This document shows, piece after piece, positions 17,475 through 29,072 of a stretch of 64,000 nt of DNA (positions are counted from its first letter, which is position 1; each line of letters opens with the position of its first letter). The translations under genes were made by a program, and so were the position numbers. A model generated the notes under the pieces. The model did no database searches. It saw only the letters and a list, made by a program, of their open reading frames with translations, and had not been told where the DNA came from. This DNA comes from Candidatus Krumholzibacteriota bacterium (lineage in GTDB: Bacteria; Krumholzibacteriota; Krumholzibacteriia; JAJRXK01), in the NCBI GenBank assembly GCA_029262065.1, contig JAJDAC010000022.1, forward strand, positions 1-64,000, written 5' to 3'.

Positions 17475-19283
17475 ATGAGCCCAGTCCTCACCCTCCTTTT
17501 CTCGGTCGTCGCGCTGGGGCTGGGACCCGCGTTCGCCGGGATCATGCCCCGCCAGGCCAAGGCCCACGCCTTCCTCGACGGCTTCGTGCTGTTCATGGTG
17601 GCTGGCCTTTGCTTGTTCTCGCTGCTTCCCCACGCCTACGCCGAACTTGGACCCTGGGCCATCGCCGTGGCCCTGGCCGGACTGTTCCTACCCCACTTCG
17701 CTGAATCCCGCCTCCAAGGCCACCGCCACGGCGAGTCTTCCGCAATCTTGGGGGTAGCCGTGATCGGGCTGTTCCTGCACGCGGCGCTCGACGGTGTGGC
17801 TCTCGGCGAGGGACACGACCATCTCCACCAGTCGGCCAGAGGCACCAACCTGGCCCTGGCGATCCTCATTCACCGGCTGCCCGTGGGACTGTTCCTGTGG
17901 TGGACCATGCGCGCGCGCTTTGGCCGCGGCCTGACGTGGGCCATGTTGGCCGGGCTATCGCTGGCTACCGTCGCCGGATTCCTGGTGGCCGACCAGTTGC
18001 CGGTCTACGGGCCGGCCGGTGGCATTCTTCACGCTCTGCTCGCGGGCGGTCTGTTGCATGTGGTCATCGATCATGGCCCCCAAGACCACGGCACGCGTCA
18101 TCGCGTGGCCGCGGCCAGCGGGTCGCTGGTGGCGCTTGCACTGTTCGCCCTGCTTCCCACCGCCGACACGCCGGTGGTGGCCCAAGCACTGCGAGCTACG
18201 ATGTCCCTGGTTCAGCAGAGCAGCCCAGCCATCGTACTTGGCTTTCTGGGCGCCGGGCTGCTGAGCCTCGTGCCCACCGAAGCGCTGGCGCGTCTCATGA
18301 CCGGCGGCAACGCCTTCACCAGCTCGCTTCGCGGCGTCATCTTTGGGCTACCGCTACCGGTGTGCTCCTGCGGCGTCGTCCCGCTGTATCGGAGCCTGGC
18401 CCACAAAGGGGTTCCACCCGCGGCGGCCATGGCGTTTCTGGTAGCCACACCCGAGCTGGGGCTGGACGCCATACTTATTTCCGTACCGCTATTGGGTGCG
18501 AAACTGGCGCTGGTGCGTGTGGTGGCCGCCTTCGCCGTCGCCTTGGTCATCGGCGTGGCCGCGGGGCTTCTGGTGAAATCAGGATCCACGCCACCGCCGG
18601 CGCCAGACATCGAAGTCGCGGCGACGGGGTCGAAGACGCAACGCGCGCTGAAGTACGGATTCGTGGAATCGGTCGACGACCTGGGTCCCTGGATTCTGGC
18701 CGGGTTGCTGTTCGCCGGTTTCCTGGAACCGCTGATCGAACCCACGTTCGCGCACGGTATCGCCGCAATAGCCGAGGTGCCGCTGTTCGCGGTGTTGGGC
18801 ACGCCGCTCTACATCTGCGCCTCGGGCGCCACGCCCGTGGCCGCGGTGCTACTGGCCAAGGGCGTCAGCGTGGGCGCGGTGTTCGCATTCCTGCTTTCGG
18901 GTCCCGCGACGAATGTGACCACGTTCGGCGCAATCCGATCGGTGCACGGGCGCGGCACGACCATCGCCCTGGTTTTGGCGATTCCGGTGGCGAGCGTGCT
19001 GGTGGGCTACATCCTGAACGGCACCATCACGGTAGATCCTTCGCAGGCTCCGGCGGCCCAGACCCATTCGCAGCCGTGGTGGCGCACCGTGGTGGCCGCG
19101 GGTTTCCTGCTACTGGTCGCCGCGTCGTTCGTGCGTCAGGGTCCACGTGGATTCCTGCGCAAACTTGGGATCGGCGAACATACGCACGCCGATCACGCCG
19201 AAGCGGAGTCGTGTTGTTCCACTGATGGAGAAGCGCGCGGGAACGAGCCCGACCACGCCGATCACGTGCACGAACCGGTGTAG
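17475..19283 (+). CDS. ZIP-like domain fused to DUF318/ArsP-type permease (metal efflux candidate)
   Basis: A 602-residue polytopic protein. The N-terminal ~200 residues resemble ZIP transporters: the helix-4 region LHAALDGVALGEGHDHLH and the helix-5 region AILIHRLPVGLFLWW hold the expected His/Asp positions. From about residue 270 a DUF318 permease follows, with VFGLPLPVCSCG-type wording (Cys297 and Cys299) and a second matching half (STPLYICASGATPVAA-like segment). It ends in a His/Cys-rich tail containing HTHADHAE and SCCS. The DUF318 half matches proteins annotated as SO_0444 family Cu/Zn efflux transporters. Function in divalent metal export is inferred from the halves and the metal-binding tail. 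The gene converges on the CBS gene with only seven bases between the stops. Confidence 0.83.
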   Translation: MSPVLTLLFSVVALGLGPAFAGIMPRQAKAHAFLDGFVLFMVAGLCLFSLLPHAYAELGPWAIAVALAGLFLPHFAESRLQGHRHGESSAILGVAVIGLFLHAALDGVALGEGHDHLHQSARGTNLALAILIHRLPVGLFLWWTMRARFGRGLTWAMLAGLSLATVAGFLVADQLPVYGPAGGILHALLAGGLLHVVIDHGPQDHGTRHRVAAASGSLVALALFALLPTADTPVVAQALRATMSLVQQSSPAIVLGFLGAGLLSLVPTEALARLMTGGNAFTSSLRGVIFGLPLPVCSCGVVPLYRSLAHKGVPPAAAMAFLVATPELGLDAILISVPLLGAKLALVRVVAAFAVALVIGVAAGLLVKSGSTPPPAPDIEVAATGSKTQRALKYGFVESVDDLGPWILAGLLFAGFLEPLIEPTFAHGIAAIAEVPLFAVLGTPLYICASGATPVAAVLLAKGVSVGAVFAFLLSGPATNVTTFGAIRSVHGRGTTIALVLAIPVASVLVGYILNGTITVDPSQAPAAQTHSQPWWRTVVAAGFLLLVAASFVRQGPRGFLRKLGIGEHTHADHAEAESCCSTDGEARGNEPDHADHVHEPV

Positions 19284-19290
19284 AGCCAGA

Positions 19291-20643
<1,353 letters not shown>

Positions 20644-20778
20644 GGTCCTCGTCCGCGGTGGGAATGGAAAGTGCGACTCGGAGACCATGGTAGGAGGTCA
20701 CTGGGCGTGGCCGCAACTTCTACTGCTGAAGAGGGCCCGGGGCAACCCACGCCCGCCCATTTGAGCGGTCCGACCCGG

Positions 20779-21852
20779 CTAGTTCAGAGCCTGGAGCTCC
20801 AACTTCACGGTCTTTTCCTGGCGGTCGCGAACGTACCGAACGATCACGGCGTCTCCGGGACGACGCCCGTCCAGCGCCTGATACAGATCGTCATAGCTGT
20901 TGATGTCCTGGTCGCCGATGCCCACGATGATGTCGCCTACGAACATGCGCCCTCGCCGATCCTGCCGTAGCCCTTCCAATCCCGCCCGAGCCGCGGCACT
21001 GTCTCGTTGGACATCACCAATGATCACGCCACGGATGCCACGCTGGCGGGCGACGTTGTCCGACACCAGTTCCACGCCCAAACCGGCCCTCTTGACCTCA
21101 CCGTACTTGATGAGTTGGGGCACGGTACGTTTGACCGTTTCCACGGGAACCGCGAAACCAATGCCCACGCTGGCGCCGGTAGCGCCATGGATGGCGGTGT
21201 TCACCCCGATCAGCCGACCCTGGCTGTCCAGCAGCGGCCCACCCGAATTACCGGGGTTGATCGAAGCATCGGTCTGGATCACATGATTGATCGTAGTGCC
21301 AGCGATGGACCTGATCTCGCGCCCGAGCGCGCTGATGACGCCGGTGGTCAGCGTGTAGTCCAGTCCAAACGGATTGCCGATGGCAATGACCTTCTGGCCC
21401 ACCTTCAACGCCCTCGAATCACCGATCGGAAGTGGCTCCAACCCCGCATCCGGATCCACTCGAAGCACCGCGAGATCCTTGTACCTATCGGCACCCACCA
21501 GCTGCGCGTCGTAGCTGGCGCCGTCGGCGAACGTCACCTGGTAGTTGGTACCCTCCGCGATCACATGGAAGTTGGTCACCACGTGACCCAGGCGGTCCCA
21601 CACGAAACCCGACCCCGACCCCACGGGCACTTCCATGGCGTTGCGGCTCCACACGCTGCTACGTCGCGTGGCACTGGTGGTGATGTAGGCCACCGAGCCC
21701 GAAGCGCGATCGAAGACATCTATGGTGTTCCGCTCGCTGGCCAGCAGGAATTCCTGCTCGTCCGCCAGAACATCTTGCGCGCCAACGACGGCACTGAGTG
21801 GACCCATCCATGCCACGATAGTCAGCATCAGGATCTTGGCGGGGGTACGCAA
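20779..21852 (-). CDS. HtrA/DegP-like periplasmic serine protease with one PDZ domain
   Basis: A 357-residue S1C protease for envelope protein quality control. The triad is His96 (VVTNFHVIAEG), Asp126 (YKDLAVLRVD) and Ser203 (GNSGGPLLD), followed by one PDZ domain covering roughly residues 245-350. The best start is the TTG at 21850-21852: GGAGG sits seven bases before it and translation gives a good signal peptide with Arg2 and Lys6 before the hydrophobic core. An ATG eight codons later (21826-21828) would lose the basic residues. The open frame continues upstream to 22302, but that runs into the divergent peptidase gene. A single PDZ is like DegS or actinobacterial HtrA rather than DegP. 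Confidence 0.9.
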   Translation of the reverse strand: MRTPAKILMLTIVAWMGPLSAVVGAQDVLADEQEFLLASERNTIDVFDRASGSVAYITTSATRRSSVWSRNAMEVPVGSGSGFVWDRLGHVVTNFHVIAEGTNYQVTFADGASYDAQLVGADRYKDLAVLRVDPDAGLEPLPIGDSRALKVGQKVIAIGNPFGLDYTLTTGVISALGREIRSIAGTTINHVIQTDASINPGNSGGPLLDSQGRLIGVNTAIHGATGASVGIGFAVPVETVKRTVPQLIKYGEVKRAGLGVELVSDNVARQRGIRGVIIGDVQRDSAAARAGLEGLRQDRRGRMFVGDIIVGIGDQDINSYDDLYQALDGRRPGDAVIVRYVRDRQEKTVKLELQALN

Positions 21853-22027
21853 AGTTTCGCCTCCAGGAGTGTACGGGTTGCTTGCATCATACTCCTCGAC
21901 GACCGCCGGGGTTCCTCGGGTCGAGCCCCGACCCAGGAGAATCCGCTTGCGCCGGCCTGTCCAGCCTGCCACCCTTTTGAGGCCGGCTCCATCGCAATTC
22001 AACGACGAGATTACTCGGGAGGCGCTC

Positions 22028-25000
22028 TTGCGACTGCGAGCCGGGATCCTATTGCTCTTGTGGGTCGTCAGTGGCAGCACTGCGGCCCAGGGGCAGGAAT
22101 TCGAGCCCGGCGAGATACTCGTCCGGTTCGCCGCCAACGCCAAGGCCCACGAGAAAGCCGATCGCCTGGCCCAAGTTGGCGCCACGACCACCGAAATCCT
22201 CAGCCTCATCCAGACCGAGCGCTGTCGCCTCTCGAACACCAGCGTGGAAGAGGCCGTGCGCCAGCTGAGCGCCGACCCCCTGGTGGTATACGCCGAGCCC
22301 AATTACATATGGCGCGCCGACCTGCGCCCCAACGATCAGTTGTTCAGCTTCCTCTGGGGCTTGGAGAACGTCGGCCAGACCCAAGGTACCGTGGGAACCG
22401 ACATCAACATGATCCCCGCGTGGGATACCATTACCGACGCGTCGTCGGTGGTGGTCGGCGTGATCGACACGGGGATCGATATCGCGCACCCCGACCTGAT
22501 AGACAATATCTACGTGAATCCAGCTGAGATCCCCAACAACGGCATCGACGACGATGGCAACGGGTTCATCGACGACGTCAGCGGATGGGATTTTCGCAAC
22601 GACGACAACAACCCGTTTGACGATCGCAGTCACGGAACGCATGTCGCCGGAACCATCGGCGCGCGCGGCCACAACGGCCTTGGCGTGGTTGGAGTCTGCT
22701 GGCGAGTGCAACTGCTTCCCCTGAAATTCCTCGGCGCCAACGGCGCCGGCAACAATGCCGATGCGATCAAGTGCATCCAGTACGCGCTGCTCATGGGCGC
22801 CCAGGTAAGCAACAACAGCTGGGGCGGCGGACCATTCTCCAACGCTCTGTACGCGGCCATCGAAGCCGCGTCCGTGGCCGACCACATCTTCGTGGCCGCG
22901 GCCGGCAACAGTACCTTGAACAACGACGCCATCCCCCATTATCCCGGCAGCTATGACCTTCCCAATATCGTGTCCGTGGCCTCCACCAACGATCGCGACC
23001 TGCTGTCTTCGTTCTCGAACTGGGGCGCGGTAACGGTCGACCTGGCGGCACCGGGCAGCAACATCTACAGCACGCTCCCCTTCGGACGGTACGGTCTGAA
23101 CTCCGGCACCAGCATGGCCGCGCCCCATGTAACCGGGGTGGTGGCGCTGATGCGGGCGCAGGCCCCGGGGGTGAACTATCCCACCATTGTCGAACGCCTT
23201 CTCGCAACCACTGAACCCGTCGCCGCGCTCGCCGGCCGCACGGTTACCGGGGGACGACTCAACGCGCTACTGGCCGTGGCCGACCCCGATTCGATCGCCC
23301 CCGCCCCGATCGACGACCTTCGCGTGGTCACCACGGGGTCCAACCACCTGGACCTCACCTGGACCGCGACCGGCGATGACGGCCGTGAAGGACGCGCCAG
23401 CATCTACGACCTGCGCGTATCGACATCGACCATCACGGCTGACAATTTTCCCTCGGCCACCGCTATCCAGCTGGAACCACCGGTCGAGAGCGGCGGTACG
23501 GAAACGGTCCGGGTGGGCGATCTCGCCGCCAACACGGACTATTTCTTCGCCATGGTGGTCTTTGACGATTTTTCCAACGTTACAAACCTGTCCAACACCG
23601 CTAGCGCCCAAACCGAGCGCCCCCCCACCGCGGCCATCAGCCCCGACCTCCTGAAGGAGGAACTACTGACCGGCGCCAGCGCCGACGCCTCCATCACGAT
23701 ATCCAACCAGGGACCAGGCACGCTGGACTTCGCCATCTCGGGAGTGGTGTATGAACCAAAGGCCGCCGCCCAACGCCGCGCCACCGTTCCGTCGCGGCCG
23801 CTCGATTCGTACTACGGCCCGCCCGACCCTTCGCGGCCCGCGCACCGAGTCGAAGTGGACATGATGCCACCGATGGTCCGATCGAAAGACGCGCCTATCT
23901 TCTTCGACGACATGGAACAGGGCGACAATGACTGGACCCACACTTCCACCCATCTGAACGGAAACGATCTCTGGCATCTGACCGACGACCGCGCACACAG
24001 TGGCAGCACCAGTTGGCGCGTTCCCCAGCACTCGGGCACCGGTAGCGATGCCCTGCGCTCACCCACGATCGACCTGCGCGGGTTTCGGGCCGCCACCCTT
24101 TCGTTTCAACACTGGTACCGCTTCGACGACTGCGACGACCCCACGCTCGACGCCGATGGCGGCGTGGTCGAGATCACCGTGGACGATGGAAACACCTGGT
24201 TGCCGCTTTCACCGCTGGACGGCTACCCCTATGTCCTCGACGACGTATGCGAAAACCCCTTGGCCGGCCGACCGGCCTATGCGCATCAGGGGGGCCGAGG
24301 TTCCTTTACCAGCGCGACGTTCGATCTTTCACCGTTTGCCGGCGAGCTAGTGGCCATTCGGTTCCACGCGGGATGGGATTGCGGAAACTGCAACGAGGAA
24401 GACGGCTGGTACGTCGACGACGTCGCCGTGACTCCCGGACAGCCGCAATGGCTCATCCTGGGCGACAGCTCAGGATCGATTCGACGCGACGAGCCGACGA
24501 ACGTCGACGTACAACTCGATGCCACCGGCGTGCGCGGCGGCGAGCACGTGGCGTCGATCGAGTGGTCCACGAACGATCCCGCCCAACCAAGCGTATCCGT
24601 CTTGGCAAAACTTCGCGTGACGGCCGCGCCCGACGTGTTCGTCTCCGAATCGTTGATCGACTTTGGTCAGACATTCGTGGGAATCGCCGCCCACCGACCC
24701 ATACGCGTCTACAACGTGGGCACGGCGCCGTTGATCGTGAGTCAGGTGGATGTGGAAGGTCCCTTCGACCTCGATAGCGCCGGCGCGGTTCTGGAACCGG
24801 GTGCCCACTTCGAGCGCATCATCACCTTTCTGGGTCAGAGCCCCGACACGTTCACGGGTACCATCACGGTGACCAGCGACGATCCCGATCACCCCACGTC
24901 CACCGTGACCCTTACCGCCACCGCCGTGCTTCCCCCCGAACTGGTGCTCGAACCGCAGATCATCGAAACGCAGCTGTTCACGAACGGAAGTACCACGCAA

Positions 25001-28000
25001 CCGTTGGTAGTACGCAACGTGGGATTCACGCCGCTCGAAGTGGACCTTCGCATCGAGAACGACACCGCTCGCAAGCGCGTGCCGCGGGTGCACCATCGCC
25101 CAATGCCAAGCGGCATCAGCGGCGGCTCGAAACACTCCGATGACAACGCCCTACCAAAACAAACCAAGCGCGACGCGGGCCGCGTGCTGGTGGTGCAGAA
25201 CACGCTGGCCTGGGGCCTCGACATCTCTGAATTCCTCCAAGACGAATTCGGACTCGACGCCGACCTCGTATCGTCAACCCAGCTCGAAAACGTGGCCCTG
25301 AACGGATACGACCTGGTGATCACCGCGGGCGACGAAGGCGATGTCTACTACCAGGAAATTTCCGGGTTCGTGGATGCCTTTGACGGGTTCGTACAATCCG
25401 GCGGCGTAATGCTCTACCTGGCCGCGACCCACGGCGCCGACGTCACCCTGCCGGGCGGCACGATTGCCGAATGGGGCTGGCACGAGCTCCGCAACCTGGT
25501 GGAAGCACCCGGCCACCCCTTGGTATCCGGCTTGCCCGACGAACTCGAAGGCGACTCGGCCAACCATATGATCTTCTTCGAGCTGCCGAACGACGCCACC
25601 GTCATCACGCGCACGAAACAGACGGGCGGCCCTACCGCCGTGGAGTACGCACGCGGTGACGGCATCGTGATTGCCACGGGGCAACCGTGGGAATTCCTTT
25701 GGCGCAGCGAGTTCGCGATGGGCCAGATGCTCCCCAACGGCGTGGGCTACGCACTCGAACGCGCGCGACGGCGATGGGTGACCCTCGCGGTCGAACGGGT
25801 CATCGTACCGGCCATGGACCAGGTCGCGGTGGATATCGCCATGGACGCGGCGTTTCTGGGCTTCGGAAACTTCGAATCAACCGTGCATTTGGTCAGCAAC
25901 GACCCGGCGCGACCCGCGGCAACCGTCGCGACGAAGCTGACGGTCGTCAGCTCGTCTGACGTGCGTGTATCAACGCAGGTATTCGACCTGGGGAACGTGT
26001 TCCTGGGAGGCTCGAATTCGAAGCCACTGCGTATCGAGAATCGTGGCACCGAAACACTCACGGTCGAGGCCGCGAATGTTCCACCGTTCGTGGTCGCGAG
26101 CACTTCACTGATCATCGAGCCCGGCCAATTCGTGGACACCAGTATCAGCTTCGCGCCAACGAAGCTGGGACCCAGCGCAACCCAACTCGAATTGACCACC
26201 AACGACCCCGACCAATCGACCGTGATTCTCGACGTACAGGGAACCGGACTGGCCGCCCCCGCGATCGTCGTCACACCAACGTCGATCCAGGAATCCCTGG
26301 CCAGTGGCACCACCGCCCAGCACTTGTTGCAGATCAGCAACGAAGGCGGCAACGATCTCCACTGGCAAGCCGAAATCACCACCGCGGCCACCAAGGACGT
26401 TCGCGATCTCGCTGGACTGAACGTGCTGTTCGACCGCGCGCACGGACAACAGCCGTGGCAGGATTGGTCGACGACGCGCGGCGACCTGACCGCGCGCGGC
26501 GCGAATCTCTGGGAATCATCGGAACGGTGGTCGACGGCCCAGCTGGCCTCGGTCGACCTGTTGTGGCTAACCGATTTCGCGCAGCACCCCTCCGCCGACG
26601 AACTCGATGCCTTGCGAGCCTGGTTGCATTCCGGTGGCGGCCTTCTGATCGAGGGCGACGACACTCCATCGGTGCCCCGCTTCAATCAGGTGCTGTCCAA
26701 CGTGGGCTCCTCGCTCGCCTTCTCGGGGTTCGATGGCGCCGAGGGAGTGAGCGACCTGATCGCCATCCACCCCACGACGCGGGCGGTTCGGCGCGTGCAT
26801 CTGGTCCAGAACCTGGCGCGCATCGCATCACCTTCGAATCCCGCGGTGCCATTGGTTTTCGATCGAGACGGGCATGCCGCGGTCGCGGTGGAAGAACTCC
26901 AGAACGGTCGGATATTGGTGATGTCCGACGAATTGCTCGACGATGTCCACGCGCCGTTGGCCGACAATCGGCGTCTGGCCAACCAGTTGCTACACTGGCT
27001 AAGCGGCCGAACGTGGATGGTCACCGACCCGGCGGCGGGAACGGTACCACCGGGCGAGACCGCCACCGTGACCCTGACGCTCCAGGCCCTGACCCTGCCC
27101 CAGGGAAGCCACGTGGGCACCCTGAGTCTACTGAACAACGACCCAATCCAGCCCCGGTTGGACGTGGACGTGGCGCTGGTCGTAAGCGGTTCGGCGCAAG
27201 CGGTCGTCGAGTTCTCAGAACTCGACTTTCCCGAAACACCGCTCGGGCATTCGAGCCCACGCTCGCTGCGGATCTGGAACACGGGCACGGCTGACCTGAA
27301 TGTAACCGCGTCGATCGCGGATCAAAACTTCGCCGTGGATCAACCATCGTTGGTCGTCTCGCCCGGAGCGGTCGAAACGCTACAGACTACGTTCGCACCC
27401 ACCCTGGTCGGACCCCACACCGCGCAGCTGATGGTGACGACGAACGCCGCGGCGCAGCCCACCATTTCGGTGGATCTGGCCGGACACGGTGTCGTCGTCC
27501 AGACAAACCTTTCCGGTCCGCCGCCACCACACTTTGGACCGATCGTGATCGGCGAGTCCGTCTCGACCACGATCGAGTGGACCAACGACGGAAACGTCCC
27601 CCTGGAACTTACCAGCGCCGCCACCAACGCACCGTTCTGGGTCATCGCCACCAACCAGACCCTGGCGGTGGGTGAAACCACGTATATAGAGGTAGGCGTC
27701 CAACCCAGCGTCGCAGGAACATCGGAGCAATCGCTGGGTCTGGTGGCGAACGGCGAGAGTGTTTCCATGGGCACGATGAGCGTCGAAGGCATCGCCGCGC
27801 CGATCCTGGAAACGTCTACCGATCGCATTCAGGAAGTCATGGCGGCGGAGACCCACCATTCCACATTCGATATCCGCAACGACGGTCAGGGACCGTTGCT
27901 GGTAACGGTTCGTCCAACGCTGATCAATGCCGCCCCGTTGCTCGCCCCTCGGGCCAAGCGCCCCCACGACGACTTCGGTCACACCTGGACCGACAGCGAC

Positions 28001-29020
28001 ACCCCCGGCGCCCCCGGTTACTCCTGGCACGACGTCCGTGCCCATGGAACCGCGCTGGCTCTTGAGCCGGACGGTTCCACCGCCCCTGTCCCGCTGCCAT
28101 TCCCGTTTCCTTTCTACGGCGATGCCCACGAAACCATTTTCGTAAGCCGCAACGGATGGATTTCGTTCGCACCCAACACGACGACGCTGGAGCCGCAACG
28201 CCTCCCATCGACCGATGTGAACGGCGCGATCATCGCCGCGCTGTGGACCACGTTCGAGCCGGGCCCAGGCACGGTTCACGTGGCCACCACGCCCCACGCG
28301 GTCGTCGTGCAGTACACTGACATGCAACCCACGGGCGGCACGTCGGGACCGAGCACCTTCCAGATGACGTTGCTCCCCGACGGCCGGTTGGAGTTTGGCT
28401 ACCGCCGAGCCACCACGCCCAGGGTCGGCTGGTCGGTGGGAATGCAGAACGCCAACGGAGACGATGGCATGTCGGTGGCCCACGACACCCAAGGGTACCT
28501 GCACGATCGTCTGTCGGTACGGGTCGGCGAACCGGTACCGTGGCTGAGCACCTCCCCCCAGGAGCTATCGATTGCGCCCGGAGCAACCATGCCCCTGCGA
28601 GTTGACTTTGACGCCACCCAACTGCCACTGGGGGTCTACCTTGGAGCCCTGGTGCTGGAAAGCAACGACCCGGTCCGGCCAATAGCGATCATCGGGGTGG
28701 ACGCGGCCGTCACCGCGGACGAGACCCAGCGGCTGCTTCCCAACCGGGCCAGCCTGCACAGCGTTGGCCCGAATCCGTTCCGGACTCGCACCCGAATTAC
28801 GTACGCGGTGCCGCGCGACGGGCGCGTGGAGCTGAACGTCTACGACGTGCGGGGTCGTCGGGTCCGCCAATTGGTGGCAGAACCGCTGGCGGCCGGCATC
28901 CACGCCGCCGAATGGTCAGGCCACGACGACCAGGGGCGCCGGGTGGCCGGCGGTATGTACTTTCTGAGGCTGGAAGCGGGCACCGAGACGATCGTACGAC
29001 GGGTATCCGTGACCCGCTGA
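22028..29020 (+). CDS. Giant secreted subtilisin-like protease (S8) with choice-of-anchor repeats and FlgD-like C-terminus
   Basis: A 2330-residue exported protein. After a signal peptide comes an inhibitor-I9-like propeptide (PGEILVRFAANAK), then the S8 domain with Asp147 (GVIDTGIDIAHPD), His202 (SHGTHVAGT) and Ser362 (GTSMAAPHVTG). An FN3-like domain follows, then several abnormal-spindle/choice-of-anchor D repeats (for example SNDPARPAATVATKLTV). Two amidotransferase-like alpha/beta modules are inserted at roughly 1050-1250 and 1464-1658. A beta-rich module with PLPFPFPFYGDAHETIFVS lies at about 1980-2170. The end, from about residue 2238, is GPNPFRTRTRITYAV and YDVRGRRVRQLVA, a FlgD-like sorting domain. 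The TTG at 22028 is preceded by GGGAGG and starts the signal peptide; the frame upstream to 21722 overlaps the HtrA gene. Confidence 0.88.
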   Translation: MRLRAGILLLLWVVSGSTAAQGQEFEPGEILVRFAANAKAHEKADRLAQVGATTTEILSLIQTERCRLSNTSVEEAVRQLSADPLVVYAEPNYIWRADLRPNDQLFSFLWGLENVGQTQGTVGTDINMIPAWDTITDASSVVVGVIDTGIDIAHPDLIDNIYVNPAEIPNNGIDDDGNGFIDDVSGWDFRNDDNNPFDDRSHGTHVAGTIGARGHNGLGVVGVCWRVQLLPLKFLGANGAGNNADAIKCIQYALLMGAQVSNNSWGGGPFSNALYAAIEAASVADHIFVAAAGNSTLNNDAIPHYPGSYDLPNIVSVASTNDRDLLSSFSNWGAVTVDLAAPGSNIYSTLPFGRYGLNSGTSMAAPHVTGVVALMRAQAPGVNYPTIVERLLATTEPVAALAGRTVTGGRLNALLAVADPDSIAPAPIDDLRVVTTGSNHLDLTWTATGDDGREGRASIYDLRVSTSTITADNFPSATAIQLEPPVESGGTETVRVGDLAANTDYFFAMVVFDDFSNVTNLSNTASAQTERPPTAAISPDLLKEELLTGASADASITISNQGPGTLDFAISGVVYEPKAAAQRRATVPSRPLDSYYGPPDPSRPAHRVEVDMMPPMVRSKDAPIFFDDMEQGDNDWTHTSTHLNGNDLWHLTDDRAHSGSTSWRVPQHSGTGSDALRSPTIDLRGFRAATLSFQHWYRFDDCDDPTLDADGGVVEITVDDGNTWLPLSPLDGYPYVLDDVCENPLAGRPAYAHQGGRGSFTSATFDLSPFAGELVAIRFHAGWDCGNCNEEDGWYVDDVAVTPGQPQWLILGDSSGSIRRDEPTNVDVQLDATGVRGGEHVASIEWSTNDPAQPSVSVLAKLRVTAAPDVFVSESLIDFGQTFVGIAAHRPIRVYNVGTAPLIVSQVDVEGPFDLDSAGAVLEPGAHFERIITFLGQSPDTFTGTITVTSDDPDHPTSTVTLTATAVLPPELVLEPQIIETQLFTNGSTTQPLVVRNVGFTPLEVDLRIENDTARKRVPRVHHRPMPSGISGGSKHSDDNALPKQTKRDAGRVLVVQNTLAWGLDISEFLQDEFGLDADLVSSTQLENVALNGYDLVITAGDEGDVYYQEISGFVDAFDGFVQSGGVMLYLAATHGADVTLPGGTIAEWGWHELRNLVEAPGHPLVSGLPDELEGDSANHMIFFELPNDATVITRTKQTGGPTAVEYARGDGIVIATGQPWEFLWRSEFAMGQMLPNGVGYALERARRRWVTLAVERVIVPAMDQVAVDIAMDAAFLGFGNFESTVHLVSNDPARPAATVATKLTVVSSSDVRVSTQVFDLGNVFLGGSNSKPLRIENRGTETLTVEAANVPPFVVASTSLIIEPGQFVDTSISFAPTKLGPSATQLELTTNDPDQSTVILDVQGTGLAAPAIVVTPTSIQESLASGTTAQHLLQISNEGGNDLHWQAEITTAATKDVRDLAGLNVLFDRAHGQQPWQDWSTTRGDLTARGANLWESSERWSTAQLASVDLLWLTDFAQHPSADELDALRAWLHSGGGLLIEGDDTPSVPRFNQVLSNVGSSLAFSGFDGAEGVSDLIAIHPTTRAVRRVHLVQNLARIASPSNPAVPLVFDRDGHAAVAVEELQNGRILVMSDELLDDVHAPLADNRRLANQLLHWLSGRTWMVTDPAAGTVPPGETATVTLTLQALTLPQGSHVGTLSLLNNDPIQPRLDVDVALVVSGSAQAVVEFSELDFPETPLGHSSPRSLRIWNTGTADLNVTASIADQNFAVDQPSLVVSPGAVETLQTTFAPTLVGPHTAQLMVTTNAAAQPTISVDLAGHGVVVQTNLSGPPPPHFGPIVIGESVSTTIEWTNDGNVPLELTSAATNAPFWVIATNQTLAVGETTYIEVGVQPSVAGTSEQSLGLVANGESVSMGTMSVEGIAAPILETSTDRIQEVMAAETHHSTFDIRNDGQGPLLVTVRPTLINAAPLLAPRAKRPHDDFGHTWTDSDTPGAPGYSWHDVRAHGTALALEPDGSTAPVPLPFPFPFYGDAHETIFVSRNGWISFAPNTTTLEPQRLPSTDVNGAIIAALWTTFEPGPGTVHVATTPHAVVVQYTDMQPTGGTSGPSTFQMTLLPDGRLEFGYRRATTPRVGWSVGMQNANGDDGMSVAHDTQGYLHDRLSVRVGEPVPWLSTSPQELSIAPGATMPLRVDFDATQLPLGVYLGALVLESNDPVRPIAIIGVDAAVTADETQRLLPNRASLHSVGPNPFRTRTRITYAVPRDGRVELNVYDVRGRRVRQLVAEPLAAGIHAAEWSGHDDQGRRVAGGMYFLRLEAGTETIVRRVSVTR

Positions 29021-29072
29021 CGTCCGCCACCGTAGCGGCGACGGTCGCCGCGTGCTACCGTAGTTGCTTATC

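Noticed and set aside
16042-17478. 478-residue open frame on the plus strand
   Set aside because: Arg-rich frame shadow within the secreted protein gene 14693-17437, which reads through intact to its sorting domain.
21722-22027. Upstream extension of the giant S8 frame
   Set aside because: Overlaps HtrA; the TTG at 22028 has GGGAGG and begins a signal peptide.
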